DNA of 12,437 nucleotides from Candidatus Bathyarchaeota archaeon (lineage in GTDB: Archaea; Thermoproteota; Bathyarchaeia; Bathyarchaeales; Bathycorpusculaceae): assembly GCA_030626685.1 (NCBI GenBank), contig DAOUTL010000025.1:1-12437 (forward strand), read 5' to 3'. The notes beneath the pieces were generated by a model, which was given only the letters and a program-made list of their open reading frames with translations, did no database searches and had not been told where the DNA came from. This document shows, piece by piece, positions 7,428 to 12,437 of this stretch (its first letter is position 1; each line of letters starts with the position of its first letter). Both the position numbers and the translations under genes were made by a program.

Positions 7428-8228
7428 TAACCGTTTCATGATTTCTTCGTAAACTCTCTCTTCCCCTGCGACAAAAATTCTTTTTTGATTCCTTTGCATA
7501 ACCTGTCTGTCTTTTTTAATGTAGAGAAGGCGGGTGATTTCACTCTTTAAAATCCTTATGGAAGCGGAATAGGGTAAACTGGAGCATATGCCCGATCTTT
7601 GAAAGGCATCAATTTCATAGGCCTCCGAATGAACGGGTCTCGGTTCCGGAATTTCAGGTACAAAACATATAGCAGGAACCTGAGCGTGGATAGCCTTTGG
7701 AAGAGTGCCTAAGCCATGGTGTTGAATTACCAAGTCAGCACAAGATATCGTCAGATTATAACGCTCTGGTGGGTCGAACCATGGTCTGTGGATAAACCAG
7801 TCTTCAGCGCATTCCTCTTCGCCAGCATAGACAAGGTTGATGCAACGAGTCTCCTTACGAAGTTCCCTGATAGCTTCAATCAAATGGGGAAGCATGGGTC
7901 TTCTTGTTACGCCGCGACCAAAGTAGGCGAATATCAATTTTTCGGTCGGCAAAACGCCTAGTTCTTCTCGCATATTCATCTTATCTTTTCCGCTGTATAT
8001 GTTGCCTGAAGGTATGAAACCTGGACAAATGATCTTTTTCATGTTGAAATAAGGAATATCGTAATACCCTCCATTTTCTCTTGACCCGTTTCTGAAGATT
8101 AGCTCGGGCATGACCACAAAAATTATGTCTATCCATCTTGGTATTTGCCACTCAAATGTTTGACCGAACAACCAGTTTGAGTCTAATGAAGCCACTAACG
8201 GCTTGGGATACGGTGGTTCGGTTATCAT
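7413..8228 (-). CDS. GT-B glycosyltransferase, C-terminal part of a frameshifted gene
   Basis: This 271-codon frame carries most of a MurG/UGT-like GT-B glycosyltransferase. The diagnostic part is the C-terminal donor-binding region: LIFAYFGRG (98-106) starts the second Rossmann domain, and ADLVIQHHGLGTLPKAIHA (164-182), VPAICFVPEIPE and a following HSEAYEIDAFQRSGIC match the family's nucleotide-sugar loop pattern. The ATG at 8228 is not a real start: the same frame stays open upstream as PHAILLCNSKTTRL back to about 8270, where it meets the N-terminal half in another frame. The last residues run into the permease relic, so the original C-terminus may have been replaced. Acceptor and donor are unknown. 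It could modify lipids, glycans or a small molecule and has no evident link to trehalose use. Confidence 0.7.
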   Translation of the reverse strand: MITEPPYPKPLVASLDSNWLFGQTFEWQIPRWIDIIFVVMPELIFRNGSRENGGYYDIPYFNMKKIICPGFIPSGNIYSGKDKMNMREELGVLPTEKLIFAYFGRGVTRRPMLPHLIEAIRELRKETRCINLVYAGEEECAEDWFIHRPWFDPPERYNLTISCADLVIQHHGLGTLPKAIHAQVPAICFVPEIPEPRPVHSEAYEIDAFQRSGICSSLPYSASIRILKSEITRLLYIKKDRQVMQRNQKRIFVAGEERVYEEIMKRLSMAH

Positions 8229-8472
8229 TAAGCGAGTTGTCTTTGAATTGCAAAGAAGTATAGCATGAGGGCTTAAAATCCTCGATGAGAGCCTTTACCC
8301 TTTCTGGACCGGAACTTTTCTTCGGGTTAAATCCTATTCCTTTAGCGTACCTATACGCGTTTTCTTCGCCTGCGATGAAGAGGCATTCTACACCCTTTCT
8401 TTCAACGAATTTTAATAGGGAACCAGCTTGAGCTGATTCTCCCATACCATAACACATGAACATAAATCTCAT
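8152..8472 (-). CDS. GT-B glycosyltransferase, N-terminal part of a frameshifted gene
   Basis: From the ATG at 8472 the frame reads MRFMFMCYGMGESAQAGSLL, the usual first beta strand and glycine-containing loop of UGT/MurG-like enzymes, then VECLFIAGEEN and VKALIEDFKP. At the CCC of AAG CCC TCA (8269-8271) it leaves the conserved frame and ends after unrelated residues at 8152. Removing one base there would fuse it smoothly to the C-terminal part. The frame is open up to an ATG at 8616, but the ATG at 8472 is preferred: homology begins there, GAAGGG precedes it by about six bases, and a TATA element lies about 37 bases upstream. Either the gene is broken or the assembly has a one-base error. 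Confidence 0.62.
   Translation of the reverse strand: MRFMFMCYGMGESAQAGSLLKFVERKGVECLFIAGEENAYRYAKGIGFNPKKSSGPERVKALIEDFKPSCYTSLQFKDNSLNDNRTTVSQAVSGFIRLKLVVRSNI
8269..8271 (-). other. Frameshift site in the glycosyltransferase gene
   Basis: The minus strand has CCC in AAG CCC TCA TGC. Dropping one C gives AAG CCT CAT GCT, restoring DFKPHAILLCNS and joining both halves of the protein. The two frames differ by exactly one extra base (388 bases between the two reading origins). A short homopolymer makes either a real mutation or a sequencing error possible. Confidence 0.7.
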
Positions 8473-8502
8473 ATTATACCCTTCTTTGCTCTTCGTCCTT
8501 AC

Positions 8503-8514
8503 TCTAATATAAAT
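8503..8514 (-). promoter_or_regulatory. TATA element for the glycosyltransferase gene
   Basis: The minus strand reads CATTTATATTAG. Its centre is about 37 bases upstream of ATG 8472, predicting a leader of about a dozen bases. This gives the glycosyltransferase gene its own transcription unit, separate from the transporter operon upstream and malK downstream. Confidence 0.45.
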
Positions 8515-8676
8515 GCACTTGAAACTGTAAGCTGCGTTAAACTCAAAACCAAGTTTATCACCAGATTTTTTAAAGGTTGCAAAGTAAACATTGCTAGCAA
8601 GCTCTACACCAGCCATGTCACGCTCACAAGCAAAGCAGATAAATGGTGGCTTTAACGATTGCGATATTTTGAGATG

Positions 8677-8682
8677 AAAAAA
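8677..8682 (-). terminator. Possible T-run terminator after the transporter operon
   Basis: The minus strand has TTTTTT about 95 bases after the stop codon of the MalG-type permease. Archaeal termination often needs only a T-rich tract in the non-template strand. A single run of six is weak evidence. Confidence 0.25.
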
Positions 8683-8776
8683 GCATCAAATTTTATCCTC
8701 GTTACGTATTTAAAATCCTAGATGCTTCAAAACAGAGAGTTTATCATGGCTAGATAGAAGGCGATAAATCTCAAAG

Positions 8777-9610
8777 TTATCTCTTTCCAGCAGTTAGCTG
8801 TATACCTTTGATCAAGTACTTGTTGAAGATTATGAATATTATTATCGTTGGAGCCGCGGCTAGCGTGGAGCCAGCGATTATCGGTGAATACTCAACGTAC
8901 CATGCTCTATTAAATGCAAAGAGAAGCCCGACTGGTAGCGTGAACTTCTCAATTGACTTTAGAATCGCTAAGGGTCCCAGGAAACTGTTCCAGGACCCCA
9001 GAAATTGGTATATGGCCAACGCTCCTAACGCGGGGCGCGCCAGAGGAAAGGCTATATGCCTAAAAATCTTCAAGAAGGTGCAACCGTCAACACGTGCAGC
9101 ATCAAATAAATCTTGTGGCATTGAAAGATAATATTGTCTCATCAAAAATATGCTGCTTGCACCGCAAAGCCCTGGAATGATAATTCCAAGCAAATTATCT
9201 ATGAGTCCTACTTTAGAGAATAAAGCATAGGTAGGCATAAGAGTTACAATACCAGGCATCATCATCGTTGCAAGTAAAAGGGAGAACAGCATCTCTCTGC
9301 CTGGGAATTTCACTCTTGCAAATGCAAATCCAGCCATGGAGGCTAGTATCGTTTGTGCAGTGACTATTGAAGCTGAGATTATTACGGAATTAATCAACCA
9401 TACGGGGAAGTATTTCAGTCCCAGTATTTGTTCAAAGGGTCGCGTTGTGAAGGGATCAGGGATCCATTCCGGAGGCATTCGTTGCGCTTGTTCCCAAGTC
9501 ATGAAGGATGCCGTAATGGAGCGGATAAATGGCATTAGGTAAATGATCGCTACAACAGTCAATACGATGTAACCAACGATTGCCATTATAAGCCTAAAAC
9601 TTAGCCTCAT
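8777..9610 (-). CDS. MalG-type sugar ABC transporter permease
   Basis: This is an inner-membrane subunit of a binding-protein-dependent carbohydrate importer (CUT1 type). From the ATG at 9610 it has 277 residues with six predicted hydrophobic segments. The cytoplasmic EAA-type loop reads LFDAARVDGCTFLKIFRHIA around 168-187, followed by FPLARPALG, which contacts the ATPase. The C-terminal TAGKR is typical of the MalG side. The GTG at 9619 would give 280 residues, but it lies inside the AGGTGG ribosome binding site (9616-9621), five bases before the ATG. It is the last gene of the transporter operon, 12 bases after the MalF-type permease. Residues about 236-251 are the part duplicated in diverged form upstream of malK. 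Confidence 0.92.
   Translation of the reverse strand: MRLSFRLIMAIVGYIVLTVVAIIYLMPFIRSITASFMTWEQAQRMPPEWIPDPFTTRPFEQILGLKYFPVWLINSVIISASIVTAQTILASMAGFAFARVKFPGREMLFSLLLATMMMPGIVTLMPTYALFSKVGLIDNLLGIIIPGLCGASSIFLMRQYYLSMPQDLFDAARVDGCTFLKIFRHIAFPLARPALGALAIYQFLGSWNSFLGPLAILKSIEKFTLPVGLLFAFNRAWYVEYSPIIAGSTLAAAPTIIIFIIFNKYLIKGIQLTAGKR
8859..8906 (-). repeat. Intact-gene copy of the 48-base permease repeat
   Basis: This is the source-like copy, within the MalG-type permease, of the relic at 7380-7427. The two copies are direct repeats 1479 bases apart, with a 31-base identical core. Recombination between them would remove the glycosyltransferase gene and the permease 3' end. Confidence 0.75.
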
Positions 9611-9622
9611 ACCTTCCACCTA

Positions 9623-10561
9623 CTACGTGGTTTCATATCTAAACTTCCTTCGCATAGCATACGTGATTGCAAATATCACGGCAAACAGAAAGAAGGACTT
9701 CGCACATGCTAATCCAACTTTTGATTCTGCAAAGCATGTATTATAGATGTTTTGAACTACTGTTGTCGTAGAAAATCCTGGTCCTGGCATGGCATAAGCC
9801 AGGTCAAACATTTGGAGACAGCCTATCGTGCCAACCACGACACTATAACCAATCATTGGCTTAAGTAGAGGCAATGTTATGTAAAAGAATTTTTTGAAGC
9901 GGCCCGCTCCATCTATTGAAGCAGCTTCGTAAACTTCTTGAGGCAACGCCTGAAGCGCTGCCAAAAATGAAATCATTAAATTCCCCGACGTGCCCCATAT
10001 GGCTACCAACATGATCGCCCACAATGCATAGTGTACATCCCGCATCCAGTTTGGAGCGAATCCAGGTATCATGCTTGAAAGAAAATAATTGATTAGCCCT
10101 TCTTTTTGGAAAAGCCAGACAAAGATTAGCGCGATTATGACTGAGCATGTTACGCTTGGAAGGAAGTAAGAAACTTTGTAAAAACTTATTCCTTTAATTT
10201 TTTGGTTAGCGAACACTGCGAGGATTATGGCTAGTATAGTCTGTGTTGGAACCACAATCGCAGTGTAGAAAAGTACATTTTTTATCCCTATGAAGAATTG
10301 GGTACGGAAAGGGCTACCTCCGCATATACCATCCCAAATCTCCTCAAAGACCTTAACGTAGTTCTCGACACCTACAAACTTCATAGGTGTTAGGAAGTCC
10401 CAAGAAAAGAAGCTCAGGTAAAAGGCGTATAACATTACGAAGATAGAGAAAAATAGGATAACAGATGTTCCAGCGGCTATGAGAAGATATCCCTCTATAG
10501 CCTCTCTCCTACTCTTTTTTTCAAATAAAGACTTAAGATTAGAAAAAAGGGAGGGTGTCAT
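9623..10561 (-). CDS. MalF-type sugar ABC transporter permease
   Basis: This is the partner membrane subunit of the MalG-type protein in the same importer. From the ATG at 10561 it has 312 residues with six hydrophobic segments, the first at about 24-50. The EAA loop reads VYEAASIDGAGRFKKFFYIT around 210-229, followed by LPLLKP, the conserved ATPase-contact motif. A TTG at 10594 would add 11 residues but would overlap the end of the binding-protein gene. The ATG lies 13 bases after that gene's stop, with a purine-rich AGAGAG before it, so it is preferred. Order binding protein, MalF, MalG is the classical CUT1 order. Confidence 0.92.
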   Translation of the reverse strand: MTPSLFSNLKSLFEKKSRREAIEGYLLIAAGTSVILFFSIFVMLYAFYLSFFSWDFLTPMKFVGVENYVKVFEEIWDGICGGSPFRTQFFIGIKNVLFYTAIVVPTQTILAIILAVFANQKIKGISFYKVSYFLPSVTCSVIIALIFVWLFQKEGLINYFLSSMIPGFAPNWMRDVHYALWAIMLVAIWGTSGNLMISFLAALQALPQEVYEAASIDGAGRFKKFFYITLPLLKPMIGYSVVVGTIGCLQMFDLAYAMPGPGFSTTTVVQNIYNTCFAESKVGLACAKSFFLFAVIFAITYAMRRKFRYETT

Positions 10562-10574
10562 AGTGTTCTCTCTA

Positions 10575-11930
10575 TTACTCTGCAAAAGCGTCAACTACAG
10601 CATTATACATTTCGGTTAAGGCATCATCTACCGTGACTTCACCTAGCATCGCCAGCTCAATAGCTGTACTGAATTTGCCGCCTAGCTCACCGCTCTTTGG
10701 ACCCATAAACCAAGCCATCACAACGTCGTATCCTGGAGTCGTCAAGTAGTCGAGGGTTTTTCGGTGCTGCGGCCAAAGGTCTGGACTTGTAGCCAGCTCC
10801 TCAATTGAGGGCAGCGTATGTCCCATCTCCACTACCAATTTCTTTTGCCCCTCCACACCCATTAAGTATTCCACTAGGTGCCAAGCAGCTGATGGATATT
10901 TAGTATACCTGTTAATTCCTAAGCACACCGTGAAGGCCATGTTAGCCCTTCCCCATGATCCTTTTGGCACTGGAGCTATGTCCCAGTCTGTTCCAAATTC
11001 GAAGTCTGGGAATTCGTCTGCCAGAAATGGTATTATCCAGTTGCCGCTAATTACCATAGCTACGCTTTCGCTGCCAAACGCATCGCCGAGCCATCCCTTG
11101 CCTATGTCGGCAGGACTTACCACGTATGGAGTTAATCTAGCAGCTTCCCTTTCTGTTTTACCTTTCGTGTAGAGCTCAACATACCACTTAAGCGTGTCTT
11201 TTACATCTGTCCGTTCGAACCAAGCGGCGTCGGCGGCACTATTGAAGATAGGTTTCGGCGCACCCTCGGACAGCGCTACTGGAAGATAGCGTTCGAACCC
11301 GCCTGTGTAGATGCTGAGTCCAGGCTTACCTGTTGTGTCAGCGATCTTTTCGGAATATTCAAGAAGCTTGGCCCACGTGTCTGGCGGCTCAGTTAATCCT
11401 GCATCTGCAAATAACTTCTTATTGTATAATAGGAAAAGCATGGACCAGTCTTTTGGCAGTCCGTAAAGCTTTCCTTCCGCATCTTTAAAAATCTCCAGCA
11501 AGAAGTCATAGTACATATCTATGAATTCCGGGGTTGTAAGCTCTTCAACGGGGTATAGAGCCCCTTTCTCAAGGAATGTTGGAACCCACATACTATCCAC
11601 GTAGAAAACATCCGGCGCAACGTAAGCCCCGAACATAGACAAAAGGTTTTCATGATACATCGTTGGCATAGGTTCGTACTTTACGTAGTATTTTGGGTTT
11701 TCCTCCATAAAGTTGTGGAGCATTGTCTCGTAGAGCTCTATCTCTGTGGCGCCCGCTCCCCATCCGGAAAATCTTAAGTAAAACTCCGTCGGCGCTGGAA
11801 CTGCCCCAATAGCTTCTTCTAGACGAGCCATTCTTGAATCTAAATCCGCAATGTAATACAAGCCGCTTCCAGAGATTATTATGGCGATGATTAGTAGAAT
11901 CGCTAGTATGCTTTCCATTTTAGTTACCAT
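10575..11930 (-). CDS. Sugar ABC transporter substrate-binding protein (family 1)
   Basis: This is the extracellular sugar-capturing subunit of the importer. It has 451 residues. A hydrophobic segment at 7-27 serves as uncleaved anchor or signal, with no lipobox cysteine seen, followed by a short charged helical linker (about 29-42, DLDSRMARLEEAIG). The binding fold starts at EFYLRFSGWGAG (49-60). APDVFYVDSMWVPTFLEKG at about 105-123 is the classical family 1 motif of a sugar-binding protein, and KDWSMLFLLYNKKLF and GNWIIPFLADEFPDF follow in the expected order. The ATG at 11930 has GGTGA six bases upstream (11937-11941). It is the first gene of the operon with both permeases, behind the double TATA region. 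The ligand cannot be predicted; the neighbourhood suggests an alpha-linked glucose disaccharide or oligosaccharide. Confidence 0.9.
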   Translation of the reverse strand: MVTKMESILAILLIIAIIISGSGLYYIADLDSRMARLEEAIGAVPAPTEFYLRFSGWGAGATEIELYETMLHNFMEENPKYYVKYEPMPTMYHENLLSMFGAYVAPDVFYVDSMWVPTFLEKGALYPVEELTTPEFIDMYYDFLLEIFKDAEGKLYGLPKDWSMLFLLYNKKLFADAGLTEPPDTWAKLLEYSEKIADTTGKPGLSIYTGGFERYLPVALSEGAPKPIFNSAADAAWFERTDVKDTLKWYVELYTKGKTEREAARLTPYVVSPADIGKGWLGDAFGSESVAMVISGNWIIPFLADEFPDFEFGTDWDIAPVPKGSWGRANMAFTVCLGINRYTKYPSAAWHLVEYLMGVEGQKKLVVEMGHTLPSIEELATSPDLWPQHRKTLDYLTTPGYDVVMAWFMGPKSGELGGKFSTAIELAMLGEVTVDDALTEMYNAVVDAFAE

Positions 11931-11951
11931 ATTTATTCACCAACGTTCCAC

Positions 11952-11978
11952 AGTTATATAAGGAGTTTTTATATAACT
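11952..11978 (-). promoter_or_regulatory. Double TATA element forming a perfect inverted repeat, upstream of the transporter operon
   Basis: The arms AGTTATATA (11952-11960) and TATATAACT (11970-11978) are perfect inverted repeats with a nine-base spacer. On the minus strand each arm contains TTATATA. The distal TATA would start transcription about 15 bases before ATG 11930; the proximal one would give an almost leaderless transcript. Such a palindrome over a core promoter may be a repressor operator (for instance for a TrmB-like sugar regulator), but the TATA motif is itself nearly palindromic, so the symmetry is partly expected. Confidence 0.5.
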
Positions 11979-12177
11979 TTTACTAATAACCAACAGATTG
12001 TTTGACACCTAAGCGGATTTGAAGCACATTCTATTAGAAAAATAGCTAATTAAGAGCGTTGTTAAGTTAAAAATAAATGACGGAATCAAACTTAGCGTCA
12101 CAGCTGATGGTTACGGTTTATTGGGGGGCACTTTATTCAGCCCTTTCTAATCTTACGATTATTTGCTAATCGGAAAT

Positions 12178-12187
12178 GTTAAATATA
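12178..12187 (+). promoter_or_regulatory. TATA element for the plus-strand binding-protein gene
   Basis: The sequence GTTAAATATA lies about 43 bases upstream of ATG 12226, predicting a leader of roughly 20 bases that includes AGGTGA at 12215-12220. Confidence 0.45.
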
Positions 12188-12225
12188 GAGATCAATACAA
12201 AAATAAAAATTGTAAGGTGAAAGAT

Positions 12226-12437
12226 ATGTTAACTAACCGACATGGTGCAATAAAAACGCTTTATGCGGTAATCCTGGCAGTCATCATTACTGGAGTAGTG
12301 GTGGGCGCCGGGACATGGTATGTCACAAGGCCAGCGCCCGAGGCAAACGTACTCGAGATCTACCACTGGTGGACGTCCGGTGGAGAGAAAGAAGCGATAG
12401 TTGCACTCGTCGCTGTTTTTAACGAGAAATATCCTGA
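12226..12437 (+). CDS. Second sugar ABC transporter substrate-binding protein, N-terminal part (cut by right edge)
   Basis: Seventy codons are visible. Basic N-terminal residues (MLTNRHGAIK) are followed by a hydrophobic segment at about 11-30 (LYAVILAVIITGVVVGAG), a short linker (RPAPEAN), then LEIYHWWTSGGEKEAIVAL and VFNEKYP, the first strand and helix of family 1 sugar-binding proteins. The ATG is preceded by a strong AGGTGA at 12215-12220 with five bases spacing. It is divergent from the first transporter operon and its sequence differs from the first binding protein, so it probably belongs to another importer whose permeases lie to the right. Ligand unknown. Confidence 0.85.
   Translation, partial: MLTNRHGAIKTLYAVILAVIITGVVVGAGTWYVTRPAPEANVLEIYHWWTSGGEKEAIVALVAVFNEKYP

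Larger units (their letters stand above)
8473..8776. other. Intergenic stretch between MalG-type permease and glycosyltransferase
   Basis: No convincing gene. The minus-strand frame open from ATG 8616 to 8475 has no recognisable domain and sits over the TATA element of the glycosyltransferase, so it is regarded as non-coding. The stretch holds a T6 run at 8677-8682 (minus) downstream of the permease operon and the promoter at 8503-8514. Confidence 0.4.
11931..12225. other. Divergent intergenic region between two binding-protein genes
   Basis: It holds the double TATA region of the minus-strand operon near 11952-11978 and the TATA and ribosome binding site of the plus-strand gene near 12178-12220. 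Between them about 200 bases show no clear gene. A 30-codon plus-strand frame (12077-12169) has no ribosome binding site. A GGGGGG run lies at 12122-12127 and a short ATTAG/CTAAT inverted repeat at 12033-12050; neither is assigned a role. Confidence 0.45.

Noticed and set aside
8475..8616. N-terminal extension of the glycosyltransferase from ATG 8616
   Set aside because: The 48 added residues lack any domain, a TATA element lies inside them, and family homology begins at the ATG at 8472.
8681..8727. Inverted repeat AAGCATC/GATGCTT as a hairpin terminator
   Set aside because: Seven-base arms with a loop of over 30 bases; archaeal termination does not need it and it could be chance.
10562..10594. 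TTG start of the MalF-type permease overlapping the binding-protein gene
   Set aside because: An ATG at 10561 sits 13 bases after the previous stop and starts nearer to the conserved region.
12077..12169. Thirty-codon plus-strand frame starting MTESNLASQL
   Set aside because: No ribosome binding site, no recognisable motif, too short and within a promoter-rich intergenic region.
1..12437. Search for CRISPR arrays, tRNA or rRNA genes, insertion sequences and attachment sites
   Set aside because: No regularly spaced repeats, no cloverleaf-like stretch, no transposase motifs and no terminal inverted repeats were recognised by eye.

Overview
The window looks like chromosomal DNA of an archaeon, probably a thermoproteotal or bathyarchaeotal lineage. 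This is inferred from clean archaeal TATA elements about 25 to 40 bases upstream of genes, AGGTGG or AGGTGA ribosome binding sites, and a gene set close to the trehalose/maltose (TreT, MalEFGK) loci of Thermococcales. No rRNA, tRNA, CRISPR array or insertion sequence was found. The species cannot be named from the sequence.

Layout, left to right: (1) the N-terminal third of a trehalose synthase (TreT, minus strand) runs off the left edge. (2) A decayed 5' fragment of a sugar-binding lipoprotein or anchored protein gene lies on the plus strand at about 470-641. (3) A minus-strand operon reads malK-type ATPase, secreted membrane-anchored GH63-like glycosidase, beta-phosphoglucomutase-type HAD protein, GH65 phosphorylase (7297 down to 652), with a TATA promoter just upstream of malK. 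(4) A minus-strand GT-B glycosyltransferase is split by a single-base frameshift near 8270; its 3' end runs into a 48-base relic of a permease gene. (5) A minus-strand transporter operon reads substrate-binding protein, MalF-type permease, MalG-type permease (11930 down to 8777). (6) A divergent intergenic region is followed by the start of a second substrate-binding protein on the plus strand, cut by the right edge.

How the genes may work together (inference): the surface GH63 enzyme trims an alpha-linked glucoside or oligosaccharide outside the cell. The binding protein and two permeases import the product, powered by the MalK-type ATPase. In the cytoplasm GH65 cleaves the disaccharide with phosphate to glucose plus beta-glucose 1-phosphate, and the HAD mutase turns the latter into glucose 6-phosphate. 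TreT next door can make or break trehalose using NDP-glucose. The exact sugar (trehalose, kojibiose, maltose or another) cannot be read from sequence alone.

The most interesting signal is evidence of transporter decay and rearrangement: a broken binding-protein gene at one end of the malK-GH65 block and a permease fragment at the other end, in orientations that fit an inversion of that block out of an older intact operon.
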